DNA from: Cryobacterium sp. GrIS_2_6
Lineage (GTDB): Bacteria; Actinomycetota; Actinomycetes; Actinomycetales; Microbacteriaceae
Assembly: GCF_035984545.1 (NCBI RefSeq)
Contig: NZ_JAXCHP010000001.1
Coordinates: 3,100,001-3,164,000 of the forward strand
Length of the DNA stretch: 64,000 nucleotides
Direction: 5' to 3'
Positions 1 through 7,841 of this stretch are shown piece by piece (position 1 is the first letter of the stretch; each line of letters starts with the position of its first letter). Both the position numbers and the translations under genes were made by a program. Below the pieces are notes generated by a model. The model was not told the DNA's origin and made no database searches. It saw only the letters and a list, made by a program, of their open reading frames with translations.

Positions 1-2046
1 GGCGCGCAGCGCGGTGTAGTAGTCGCGGGCCTCGTCCTGGCGTTCCTGCTCCGCTCCGGAGGCGATCTTCGCGCGCAGGTGCTCGGGGCTGTACCCGAAC
101 GAGTCCACGAGGTCCTGGGCGAAGGGGCGCAGGCGGGCGATGATCCGGTCGATGTACGCCGTGACCGACTGGGCGCGTTGGGCGGACAGGCGTCCGTTGA
201 TCAGGTACCAGGCGAGGTGCTTCTCGACGAGCCCGAGCCCGAACAGGTCGCGCAGCCAGGTCAGGACCTGCTTGTTTCCGGCATCGGTCGTGTGCTCGAC
301 GGCGCGGGTGAATGCCTCCCACTGCAGAAGTTCGCCGTGCGCGCGGGCCGCCTCGATGAGTTCGTCCTGGTGCGCGTTGAACAGGTCGGCTGGCTGCCGC
401 GCCGAGAGCTTGCTCGCCGGGCGGAGCTTGCCGGCGATGTCACGGATCATGGTCTCGACCCGGTCGGTGAGCAGCTCCCGCTGCACGTTCGTCTCGCGGA
501 GCTGGCCCACCGAACGCGCCGTCGAACCGAAGTCTGCGACGGCTTGGCCGAGGGTGCGGAGGCCGGTGTTGTGCAGGGCACGGTCGGTGGCCTGCTGCAC
601 AACGTAGCGGGCGAGGACCCCGCTGCCGGCGTCGGCGAACTTGCGGCTGAAGTCGGTGAGGAGCCGCTTGGCGACGAGCTGGAGCAGGACGGTGTTGTCG
701 CCCTCGAACGTCGCGTAGACGTCGAGGTCGGCGCGGAGGCCGACGAGGCGGTTCTCGGCAAGGAAGCCGGCGCCGCCGCAGGCCTCCCTGGCCTCCTGGA
801 TGGTGTCCAGTGCTGCCCAGGTCGACAGCGGCTTGAGGGCTGCGGCGAGGGTTTCCAGGTCCTGGCGGTCGGCATCCGTGTCTGCGATGCCGCTGAAGAC
901 CTTGTCGAACGCGACCAGGAACTCGTCGTGGGCGAAGGTCTGCGCGTAAGTCGTCGCGATGCGCGGAAGCAGCCGGCGCTGGTGGCGCTGGTAGTCGAGG
1001 ATGACCTGTTCGGCCTCTCCACCGGCCGTGAACTGGCGGCGCTGGCTACCGTAGGTGACAGCGATGGTGAGGGCCATGGCGGATGCCTGGGTCGCGGCCC
1101 CGTCGAGGGACACCCGGCCCTGCACGAGGGTTCCGAGCATCGTGAAAAACCGGCGGCCGGGGCTGGAAATAGCGCTCGAGTACGTGCCGTCTTCTGCGAC
1201 ATCGCCGTAGCGGTTGAGCAGGTTCTCGCGGGGAATGCGGACGTTGTCGAAGGCGAGCCGGCCGTTGTCGATGCCGTTGAGGCCGCCCTTGAGGCCGTCG
1301 TCCTCGCCGCTGACGCCGGGCAGGAACGCGCCGGTCTCGTCGCGGAGGGGCATCCAGAAGGCGTGCACGCCGTGGTTCACGCCGCCCGTGATGAGCTGGG
1401 CGAAGAGCACGGCCGCGATGCCGTCGTTCGCGGCGTTGCCGAGGTAGTCCTTCCAGGCCGCGCGGAACGGGGTGTGCACGACGAATTCCTGGGTCTCGGC
1501 GTCGTAGGTCGCCGTGGTGGAGATGCTCGCGACGTCGGAGCCGTGGCCGGTCTCGGTCATCGCGAAGACTCCCGGCGTGGCGAGGCTCATGATGCCGGGC
1601 AGGTATGCGTCGTGGTGCTTGCGGGTGCCGAGGTGCATCACGGCGGAGCCGAAGAGGCCCCACTGCACGCCGGCTTTGATCTGCAGGCTCGGGTCGGCGG
1701 TGACGAGCTCTTCGAACCCGGCGATGTTGCCGCCGTGGTTGTCTTCGCCGCCCAGGTGCACCGGGAAGGCACGGTGCACGTGGCCTTGGACGGCGAGCAG
1801 CCTCAACTGCTCGAGCACACGCAGCCGGTGCTCGGCCATCGACAGGCCGGAGATGCCCTGGAGCTCTGGGCGTGCGGTGAGCTTGCGGGCCTCGATCCGG
1901 ATCTCCGGCCAGCTGCCGAGCAGCTGGCGGCTGAGCGCCGGGACGTTGATCGCGGGAATGGGGGTGAAGGCGCCGGTGGGCTTGGGGGCGACCGGGGAGG
2001 GCGTCGCCGGTGCGGAGGGTGCGGAGCGCTGGGCAGTGTCAACCAT
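1..2046 (-). CDS. Acyl-CoA oxidase / large acyl-CoA dehydrogenase (C-terminus cut by window edge)
   Basis: An open frame runs from an ATG at 2046 leftward to base 1 without a stop, giving 682 codons; the family is about 700 residues, so only a short C-terminus is missing. It should oxidise acyl-CoA to trans-2-enoyl-CoA with FAD in beta-oxidation. The family signatures MTETGHGSD (about residues 161-169) and TFEGDNTVLLQLVAKRLL (from about 446) are those of acyl-CoA oxidases rather than of short acyl-CoA dehydrogenases. AAAGGA lies 8 bases before the ATG. The first 25 residues are Ala/Pro-rich and probably disordered. The upstream region holds an array of CTACA half-sites that could bind a fatty-acid regulator (inference). 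Confidence 0.88.
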   Translation of the reverse strand, partial: MVDTAQRSAPSAPATPSPVAPKPTGAFTPIPAINVPALSRQLLGSWPEIRIEARKLTARPELQGISGLSMAEHRLRVLEQLRLLAVQGHVHRAFPVHLGGEDNHGGNIAGFEELVTADPSLQIKAGVQWGLFGSAVMHLGTRKHHDAYLPGIMSLATPGVFAMTETGHGSDVASISTTATYDAETQEFVVHTPFRAAWKDYLGNAANDGIAAVLFAQLITGGVNHGVHAFWMPLRDETGAFLPGVSGEDDGLKGGLNGIDNGRLAFDNVRIPRENLLNRYGDVAEDGTYSSAISSPGRRFFTMLGTLVQGRVSLDGAATQASAMALTIAVTYGSQRRQFTAGGEAEQVILDYQRHQRRLLPRIATTYAQTFAHDEFLVAFDKVFSGIADTDADRQDLETLAAALKPLSTWAALDTIQEAREACGGAGFLAENRLVGLRADLDVYATFEGDNTVLLQLVAKRLLTDFSRKFADAGSGVLARYVVQQATDRALHNTGLRTLGQAVADFGSTARSVGQLRETNVQRELLTDRVETMIRDIAGKLRPASKLSARQPADLFNAHQDELIEAARAHGELLQWEAFTRAVEHTTDAGNKQVLTWLRDLFGLGLVEKHLAWYLINGRLSAQRAQSVTAYIDRIIARLRPFAQDLVDSFGYSPEHLRAKIASGAEQERQDEARDYYTALRA

Positions 2047-2074
2047 CGTTGGTCCTTTGTTCTCGCTCGAACTC

Positions 2075-2134
2075 GAAGTTTCCTGCACGGAAGCTTCCTA
2101 CACGGAAGATTTTGTAGGCAGAATTTTTCTACAC
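2075..2134 (-). promoter_or_regulatory. Array of CTACA/TGTAG half-sites upstream of the acyl-CoA oxidase gene
   Basis: Three imperfect 15-bp direct repeats (2075-2089, 2090-2104, 2105-2119) are followed by a further CTACA at about 2130. CTACA and TGTAG half-sites recur at 2097, 2114 and 2130, so overlapping dyads can be drawn. The stretch is AT-richer than its surroundings and lies 30-90 bases before the start codon. It looks like a multi-site operator, but the regulator is unknown. Confidence 0.4.
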
Positions 2135-2176
2135 ACTAGGGCGGCTCGGCGAGGGCCGGAAATAGTGCATGACGAG

Positions 2177-2217
2177 GCTACAAAGGCGGGTGCCGCGCCC
2201 GGCATCCGTCTTGTAGC
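2177..2217. terminator. Inverted repeat between recQ and the acyl-CoA oxidase gene
   Basis: Perfect 7-bp arms GCTACAA (2177-2183) and TTGTAGC (2211-2217) enclose a GC-rich loop that can pair further. It sits 55 bases after the recQ stop, so it may end recQ transcription. No T-run follows on either strand. The arms repeat the CTACA word of the adjacent array, so it could instead be a distal operator. Confidence 0.35.
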
Positions 2218-2271
2218 TTTCCACAGGGCCCGCACTCGAACGAGTGCCCTTAAGCACAAAAACGAGTAGTC

Positions 2272-4329
2272 CTAAGCGCCCGCCGCGGCGACGACCTCGA
2301 GCACTCCTGCCCCGTAGGCCTCGAGCTTCTTGGCGCCGACGCCGGAGATGCCGTCGAGGTCGCCGATACCGCCGGGGTTCGCGACCGCGATCGCGATCAG
2401 GGTCGCGTCGCCGAAGACGATGTACGCGGGCACGCCCTGCTCCTTGGACACGCTCGAGCGCCAGGCCCGGAGCGCCTGGAACGACGCGTCCTGCTGCGGG
2501 GTGAGGTCGGCGGCCGCGGCCTTCGCGGCGCCGGTGCGGGCGGAGGAGGTGGACCGTGCCGCACGCTCGGGTTCGCTGCGAAGCTCGACGGTGCGATGGC
2601 CGGCGAGAACCTCGGTGGCAATCGGGGTGAGCACGAGTGTGCCGTATTCGCCGGAGGTGGCGAGGATGCCCTGGGCGAGCAGCTGGCGGACGACGCCGCG
2701 CCACTGCTGGTCGGAGAGGTCGGCGCCGATGCCCCAGGTCGCGAGCTGTTCGTGGTGGTGCTGGGTCGTGCGCGGGGTGGTCTTGCCGCGCAGGATGTCG
2801 ACGATCTGGCCGGCGCCGAAACGCTGGTTGCGCTCGCGCAGCAGGCGCACGATGGTGGAGAGCAGTTTCTGGGCCGGCACGGTGCCGTCCCAGCCGACAG
2901 GCGGTTCGAGGCACGTGTCGCAGTTGCCGCACGGCTCGCTCGCCTGGCCGAAGTAGCGCAGCAGGTTGACCCTGCGGCAGTGCACCGTCTCGCAGAGGGC
3001 GAGCATGGCGTCGAGGTGCGCGGAGAGCTTGCGGCGGTGGGCGAGGTCGCCGGGCGACTCGTCGATCATGCGGCGCTGCTGCACGACGTCCTGCAGGCCG
3101 TAAGCGAGCCAGCCGGTCGAGGGCAGGCCGTCGCGGCCGGCACGGCCCGTCTCCTGGTAGTAGCCCTCGACGGACTTGGGCAGGTCGATGTGGGCGACGA
3201 AGCGCACGTCGGGCTTGTCGATGCCCATGCCGAACGCGATGGTCGCGACGATGATCACGCCCTCCTCGCGGAGGAACCGGGACTGGTTGCGGGCGCGCAC
3301 CGCCTGGTCGAGGCCGGCGTGGTACGGCAGAGCGTTGAGGCCGTTGGCGCGGAGGAATTCGGCGGTTGCCTCGACGCTCTTGCGGCTGAGCGCGTAGACG
3401 ATGCCGGCGTCGTGCGGGTGCTCCGTCTTGATGAACGAGAGCAGCTGCTTGCGCGGTTCGGCCTTCGCGACGATCCGGTACTGGATGTTCGGACGGTCGA
3501 AGCTGGCGACGAAGTGACGCGCGCCCTCGAGTTGCAGGCGTTGCGTGAGTTCCTGGTGCGTCGCATCCGTCGCCGTGGCCGTGAGCGCGATGCGCGGCAC
3601 GTCGGGCCAGCGGCCGGCGAGTTCGGACAGTGCGAGATAGTCGGGGCGGAAGTCGTGGCCCCACTGCGAGACACAGTGGGCCTCGTCGATCGCGAAGAGC
3701 GCGATCGTGCCGCGTTCGAGGAAACGCTTGGTGGCCTCGGAGGAGAGCCGTTCGGGGGCGACGTAGAGCAGGTCGAGGTCGCCGGCGAGGTAGTCGCGTT
3801 CGACGCGGGAGCGTTCGGCAGAGTCCTGGCTCGAGTTAAGGAACGCGGCGCGGACACCGACCGAAGTGAGGGCGTCGACCTGGTCTTGCATGAGGGCGAT
3901 CAGCGGGGAGATGACGATGCCGGTGCCCTCGCGCACGAGGGACGGGATCTGGTAGCAGAGACTCTTGCCGCCGCCGGTGGGCATCAGCACGACGGCATCG
4001 CCGCCGCCGATGACCTGGTCGATGATGGCGGCCTGCTCGCCGCGGAACGAGTCGTAGCCGAACACCGTGCGCAGAGCATCGGCCGCCGTCGCGAACTTCG
4101 CGGTGGCGCGGCGGGGCGGGGCGGATGCCGTCGCCAACGACGTGCGGACGGGTCCGGATCCGCCGGCTCCGGCGCCCGGGGCGACTCGGGAGCCGTAGCC
4201 GGGGCTGTTTCCCTGGCCGTCGCCCGCTCCGTAGTCGGGGGGCGGCGGGGCGTCGTAGTCCTCCGGCGCGTCGCGGTCGTCGGGCACCCACTCGTCCGGT
4301 TCACGGGGCACTTCGGCAGTCCAACTCAC
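2272..4329 (-). CDS. recQ: RecQ-family ATP-dependent DNA helicase
   Basis: 685 residues from a GTG start. This is a 3'-5' SF2 helicase for recombination and repair. Walker A MPTGGGKS (about 115-122), the DEAH box in [20 protein letters not shown] (about 210), [22 protein letters not shown] and [10 protein letters not shown] mark the two RecA-like domains. A zinc-binding cysteine cluster ([11 protein letters not shown] followed by CGNCDTC, about 455-475) marks the RQC region, and a C-terminal HRDC domain (about 610-680) completes the classical long RecQ. The first ~85 residues are acidic and Pro/Gly-rich with no domain, so a downstream start is possible; the GTG has only a weak ribosome site. 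Confidence 0.92.
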   Translation of the reverse strand: MSWTAEVPREPDEWVPDDRDAPEDYDAPPPPDYGAGDGQGNSPGYGSRVAPGAGAGGSGPVRTSLATASAPPRRATAKFATAADALRTVFGYDSFRGEQAAIIDQVIGGGDAVVLMPTGGGKSLCYQIPSLVREGTGIVISPLIALMQDQVDALTSVGVRAAFLNSSQDSAERSRVERDYLAGDLDLLYVAPERLSSEATKRFLERGTIALFAIDEAHCVSQWGHDFRPDYLALSELAGRWPDVPRIALTATATDATHQELTQRLQLEGARHFVASFDRPNIQYRIVAKAEPRKQLLSFIKTEHPHDAGIVYALSRKSVEATAEFLRANGLNALPYHAGLDQAVRARNQSRFLREEGVIIVATIAFGMGIDKPDVRFVAHIDLPKSVEGYYQETGRAGRDGLPSTGWLAYGLQDVVQQRRMIDESPGDLAHRRKLSAHLDAMLALCETVHCRRVNLLRYFGQASEPCGNCDTCLEPPVGWDGTVPAQKLLSTIVRLLRERNQRFGAGQIVDILRGKTTPRTTQHHHEQLATWGIGADLSDQQWRGVVRQLLAQGILATSGEYGTLVLTPIATEVLAGHRTVELRSEPERAARSTSSARTGAAKAAAADLTPQQDASFQALRAWRSSVSKEQGVPAYIVFGDATLIAIAVANPGGIGDLDGISGVGAKKLEAYGAGVLEVVAAAGA

Positions 4330-4368
4330 CCCGCGAGTCTACCGGCGACCGACGGCGCTATCCCTCTC

Positions 4369-4429
4369 CGCGAAAGCGGGTGAATCGTCGTTATGACGGG
4401 ATCAAACCGACGTTTCACCCGCTTTCGCG
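4369..4429. repeat. 61-bp intergenic inverted repeat, copy 1
   Basis: The left arm CGCGAAAGCGGGTGAATCG continues TCGTT, and the right arm is its near-perfect reverse complement, ending CCCGCTTTCGCG. The central ~14 bases are unpaired and differ from the other copies. It lies between the recQ start and the copC-like stop, so it follows the copC-like gene and precedes recQ. The right arm has one substitution (ACGTTTCAC rather than ACGATTCAC). Confidence 0.9.
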
Positions 4430-4446
4430 AGCCGGGGTGGGGCGGG

Positions 4447-5088
4447 TTAGGGGGTGGGGCGGCGGCGGGTGAGGAAAAGGGTTGCGGCCACCGCGATGAG
4501 CACGGCCAACGCGGCGCCGGCGATCCAGAGCAGGTCGGTGGGGGCGACCGCGCTTTGCGCGGCGCCAGGGGTTGCAGGGGTGCCGGCGGATGCCTCGGCG
4601 ACGGCACCCGGGGCATCCGGTGCGGTGGTGGCGCCGCAGGTCGGGGCGGCGGCGAGGCCGGTCGCGAGCACCTGGCCGGCGGCGGGCTGCCAGGTGAACG
4701 TGTAGCTGCCCGAGACGGGGTGCCCGTCCGTCGAGACGACCTGCCAGGTCACCGTGTACTCCCCCGGCTGGCCGAGCTGGGCCGTGGTCTCGAGCTTCGC
4801 GCCGAACAGGGTGATGCATCCGTCGCCGTAGTAGAGAGGTGCGGAGGTCGGACCGCTGATCCGCATGGCGTTGCCGGTTCCAGTGCCGTCGAGGTTCAGC
4901 AGGGCGTCGTTGGTGGTGACGGTGAAGTTGCCGGGCTGCTCGGTCACGACCGAGTTCTCCGCGGGCGCGTACCCGACCGGATAGTTGTGCGCGGACGCCG
5001 GGGCGGCGGAGAACCCCAGCGACGCGGCAACCACGGCCGCGACACCGAGCGCGCGCAGGGACCGGTCGCGGACGTGGTTGCTTCGCAT
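4447..5088 (-). CDS. CopC-domain copper-resistance protein, secreted and membrane-anchored
   Basis: 213 residues: signal peptide (about 1-33), then a mature N-terminus beginning with His (AHNYPVGYAPAENS), the typical first copper ligand of the CopC/YobA fold. The beta-sandwich domain covers about 34-135 and includes TWQVVSTDGHPVSG, a CopC hallmark with a second His. A Thr/Ala-rich linker, one membrane helix (about 185-206) and an Arg-rich tail follow, so the domain faces outward. It starts 9 bases after the stop of the YcnI gene, making the two a clear operon. A role in periplasm-side copper binding or delivery is inferred from the family. Confidence 0.88.
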   Translation of the reverse strand: MRSNHVRDRSLRALGVAAVVAASLGFSAAPASAHNYPVGYAPAENSVVTEQPGNFTVTTNDALLNLDGTGTGNAMRISGPTSAPLYYGDGCITLFGAKLETTAQLGQPGEYTVTWQVVSTDGHPVSGSYTFTWQPAAGQVLATGLAAAPTCGATTAPDAPGAVAEASAGTPATPGAAQSAVAPTDLLWIAGAALAVLIAVAATLFLTRRRPTP

Positions 5089-5097
5089 GGTTCTCTC

Positions 5098-5814
5098 CTA
5101 AGCCGAGTGCTTGCGACGGGCGGTGATCGCGAGCACGAGGCCCACGACGCCGACGACGAGGCCGCCGACTCCGAGCACCCGGGCGAGCACGTCGGGGGCG
5201 GATGCCGCGGCATCCGCCGATTCGGAGCTCGCTTCGGTGGTGGTGTCGGTGTGGGCGGCGGCGTGCTCATCGGAGGCGACGGCCGCGGTGACCGCGATCG
5301 ACGGCGCCGGGTGCTCCGGTTCGGCCTCACCCTCGACGGTGTGCGCGTCCCAGTTCGTCGAACCGGCGACACAGGTCTGCACGACGGGGAACTCGAGGGT
5401 CGTGCCCGCCGCATCCGTGGGGATCTGCAGGCTGAGGTCGAATGTCGTGCGCAGGCCGTCGGCCATCGGAGTGATCGCGGTGTAGACGACGCCGCCGATC
5501 CTGTCGGTGATCGAGGTGCCGTCCTCGTCCGTCAGCGGGGTCGCGAGCGGGGTCGAGGTCTTCTCGACCGTCCAGTTCGGGTTGACCGTCGGCGTGACAC
5601 TGACGACGCTCTCCGGGATGGCGATGCTGATGGAGGTCGTGGGTGATCCGGCGCAGCCGTGCGGGAGCGAGAAGCTCAGCACGGAGTATGAGCCGGCCGC
5701 GGCCGAGGACGGGTCGATGTCGATGTGGGCGCTTGCGGAGAGCGGCGCGGCGAGGGCGAGAATGCCGCCGGCGAGCAGGGCGGATGCCGCGAGTGCGGTG
5801 GTCGTGAACGTCAC
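5098..5814 (-). CDS. YcnI family (DUF1775) copper-associated protein
   Basis: 238 residues: signal peptide (1-29), mature N-terminus starting with the conserved His (AHIDIDPSSAAAGSYSVLSF), a DUF1775 beta-sandwich to about 160, an acidic/Ser-rich linker and a C-terminal membrane helix (about 207-229) with a basic tail. YcnI domains bind Cu(II) through that N-terminal His and a conserved Trp; NPNWTV supplies a candidate. It is first in an operon with the CopC-domain gene. Paired YcnI and CopC genes are known from Gram-positive copper loci. Confidence 0.87.
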   Translation of the reverse strand: MTFTTTALAASALLAGGILALAAPLSASAHIDIDPSSAAAGSYSVLSFSLPHGCAGSPTTSISIAIPESVVSVTPTVNPNWTVEKTSTPLATPLTDEDGTSITDRIGGVVYTAITPMADGLRTTFDLSLQIPTDAAGTTLEFPVVQTCVAGSTNWDAHTVEGEAEPEHPAPSIAVTAAVASDEHAAAHTDTTTEASSESADAAASAPDVLARVLGVGGLVVGVVGLVLAITARRKHSA

Positions 5815-5914
5815 TGTGGTTCCTTAGATAGTTGGCGGCACCGAACAACCGGGGCATCGGGCCGCAGCGCACGCGACTGCCCCTGGTTCGGAGCGAAAAG
5901 CAAAACGGTCTGGT

Positions 5915-6628
5915 CTAGGCGAAACGCAGGGTCACCGGCGGGCCGCGGTGCCGCATCACAGACAGGAGTACCCCGAGGTCTCGGGGCAGGAAGACGAGCG
6001 CCGGCGCCGGGGCTCGGCGCGCCGTGCGAGCGCGGACCGGCAGGCTGCTGGCGACCAGGACCCTGCGGACGACGAGTCGCGCCGCCGCGACGAGAATGCC
6101 GAACGCACGTTCGCCATGGCGGAGGGCGACGATCGTCACGACGGCCGCCAGCAGGTGCGCGAGCGACATCAGGGCCGCGTCGAGGGGGGCCGCGGACATG
6201 CCGGTCATGCCGGCCATCGGCAGGGCTCCGTGGGCGCCGGGCAGGCCGGAGACGCCGGACACGCCGGACACGCCGGGCGCGGTCATCGCTCCCGACTGCA
6301 CCGAGAGCAGGGCGGAGCCCGCCGGGTGACTGTGGGCGGGCAGGGTGCCGGCCGGGGCATCCGTTCGCTGGGAACCACCGGACGCGCCGAGGGAGAACAG
6401 GCCGTGGAAGATCAGCTGGCTCGTGAGCACGGCCGCCGCGGTGCGCCAGAGGGAGGGGGCCCGGCCGGCGAGGCCGATGCAGACGATGCCGGCGAACGCG
6501 AGGGAGATGACGACGGGGAGCAGGCCGGGGGCTGCGCCGCCGCCGAGGGTGTGCGAGAGCGCCGCGACGAAGGTCGCGAAACCGGCGATCGCCCAGCCGC
6601 GGGCGAACCGTGTCCAGCGTGCGGTCAT
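5915..6628 (-). CDS. Hypothetical multi-pass membrane protein near the copper pair
   Basis: 237 residues from the ATG at 6628, chosen because GGAGGAGGACC lies directly before it; longer upstream frames lack such a site. About five hydrophobic segments are visible (from residue 8 on, with the last around 165-200), interrupted by a Gly/Ser/Met loop containing HSHP and several Met residues (TGMSAAPL, PMAGMTGM), which could be soft-metal ligands. It is 100 bases upstream of ycnI on the same strand, so it probably shares a transcript. I do not recognise a named family; a copper-linked role is inference from context and the Met/His content. Confidence 0.6.
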   Translation of the reverse strand: MTARWTRFARGWAIAGFATFVAALSHTLGGGAAPGLLPVVISLAFAGIVCIGLAGRAPSLWRTAAAVLTSQLIFHGLFSLGASGGSQRTDAPAGTLPAHSHPAGSALLSVQSGAMTAPGVSGVSGVSGLPGAHGALPMAGMTGMSAAPLDAALMSLAHLLAAVVTIVALRHGERAFGILVAAARLVVRRVLVASSLPVRARTARRAPAPALVFLPRDLGVLLSVMRHRGPPVTLRFA

Positions 6629-6720
6629 TGGTCCTCCTCCGGCCGTGTCGCTCCCACCATACCTGTGCCGGAATCGCCGGCGTGTGCCCGGTGGGTGCGC
6701 CGGGACTGGCTGCGCGACTC

Positions 6721-6741
6721 GCATAGGCTGGATGCCTATGC
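6721..6741 (+). promoter_or_regulatory. Promoter -10 and perfect inverted repeat over the EamA start
   Basis: GCATAGG (6721-6727) and CCTATGC (6735-6741) are perfect 7-bp arms around a 7-base spacer. A TAGGCT -10 candidate (6724-6729) lies within it, and the ATG at 6738 is inside the right arm. A protein bound here would cover both -10 and start codon. Confidence 0.5.
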
Positions 6742-7706
6742 TCACCGCCCTGGTCGGACTCGCCGGCGCCCTCATCTACGGGAGCGCCGACTTTCTCGGC
6801 GGCCTCGCGGCCAAGCGCCTCAGTTCGGTGCTCGTGACCGCGGTCGCCGCGAGCTCCGGTCTGCTGGTCCTGCTCGTCGCCCTGCCGTTCGTGGGAGGTG
6901 TCTGGTCGCCGGACGCCGTGCTCTGGGGCTCGCTCTCCGGGGTGACCGGCGCGATCGCGATCTCCCTGCTGTATGCGTGCCTCGCGATCGGTCCGATGAG
7001 CATCCTCTCGCCCCTGACCGCCGTGGTCTCGGCGATCGTGCCGATGACCGCCGGCCTCGTCGGCGGCGAGCGGCTCGCGCCGGTCGGATACGCCGCCCTC
7101 GGTCTCGCGCTCGTCGCGGTCGTGCTCGTGGGTTTCGTGCCAGAGAAGGGCGCGGTGCGGCCGACGACGCTCGGGGTGCTGATGGCGATCGGGTCAGGCA
7201 TCATGATCGGCGTGTTCCTGATCCTGATCGACCTGACTCCCGACGACAGCGGACTCGTGCCGCTCGTGCTCAACCGGGCGGTCAACGCCGCGATCATGTT
7301 CTCGATCGTGGGCGTGCTCGCCGTCGTCTCCGCGCGTCGGCGGCGGGTGCTCGCGGGGTCCGGCGGTACGGGCGTTGCCGCCGCCGGTTTCGGGGCGACG
7401 GATGCCGCTGCTCGCGCGGCAGACACGGCCCCGGTTCCCGCCCGCACCGGTCGGCGCTCCCGGTCCACCCTCACGATCGGCCTGACGCTCGCCGCGGTCT
7501 GTGGTCTCGTCGACGTCGCCGCGAACTTCCTGCTGCTCATCGGGATCCGGATCGGCGACCTCAGCGTGATCAGCGTGCTGACCGCGATGTACCCGGCCGG
7601 GACGATCCTGCTCGCAGCGGTCGTGCTCAGGGAGCGGATCGCGCCGGTGCAGTGGGTCGGCCTCGGTCTCGCGCTCGCGGCGGCCGCGATGCTCGCACTC
7701 GCCTGA
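6738..7706 (+). CDS. EamA/DMT-family transporter
   Basis: 322 residues with about ten hydrophobic helices in two EamA repeats (about 1-140 and 190-320), separated by a cytoplasmic loop with Arg-rich RRRRVLAGSGG. This is a drug/metabolite transporter of unknown substrate. Start ATG 6738 is chosen because TAGGCT sits 8 bases before it, fitting leaderless transcription; ATG 6732, two codons earlier, is the alternative. It is divergent from the membrane gene at 5915-6628 and ends before a strong bidirectional hairpin. Confidence 0.85.
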   Translation: MLTALVGLAGALIYGSADFLGGLAAKRLSSVLVTAVAASSGLLVLLVALPFVGGVWSPDAVLWGSLSGVTGAIAISLLYACLAIGPMSILSPLTAVVSAIVPMTAGLVGGERLAPVGYAALGLALVAVVLVGFVPEKGAVRPTTLGVLMAIGSGIMIGVFLILIDLTPDDSGLVPLVLNRAVNAAIMFSIVGVLAVVSARRRRVLAGSGGTGVAAAGFGATDAAARAADTAPVPARTGRRSRSTLTIGLTLAAVCGLVDVAANFLLLIGIRIGDLSVISVLTAMYPAGTILLAAVVLRERIAPVQWVGLGLALAAAAMLALA

Positions 7707-7741
7707 CCCGCGGCATCGCTCACCCTCGCCTCGAACCGTCT

Positions 7742-7761
7742 CGCGAGAGCGCGCTCTCGCG
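7742..7761. repeat. Perfect 20-bp palindrome
   Basis: CGCGAGAGCGCGCTCTCGCG is self-complementary over all 20 bases and follows the EamA stop by 35 bases. It sits next to the larger hairpin at 7785-7820 and may be a separate cruciform-prone site or an operator. Confidence 0.6.
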
Positions 7762-7784
7762 GGGTACGGGGGCGGGGTTAACGG

Positions 7785-7820
7785 GCGCAGGGCACTCACC
7801 GGATGGTGAGTGCCCTGCGC
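7785..7820. terminator. Bidirectional terminator hairpin
   Basis: A perfect 16-bp stem (GCGCAGGGCACTCACC and its complement) closes a 4-base loop GGAT. It lies between the convergent EamA and DEAD-box helicase genes and ends 21 bases from the helicase stop. There is no strong T-run, as is common in high-GC actinobacteria. Confidence 0.8.
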
Positions 7821-7841
7821 CTGGTGCGGGTGGTGCGGGTG

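Noticed and set aside
79..2139. A ~690-codon + strand frame at the left end
   Set aside because: It is antisense to the acyl-CoA oxidase, which has clear family signatures.
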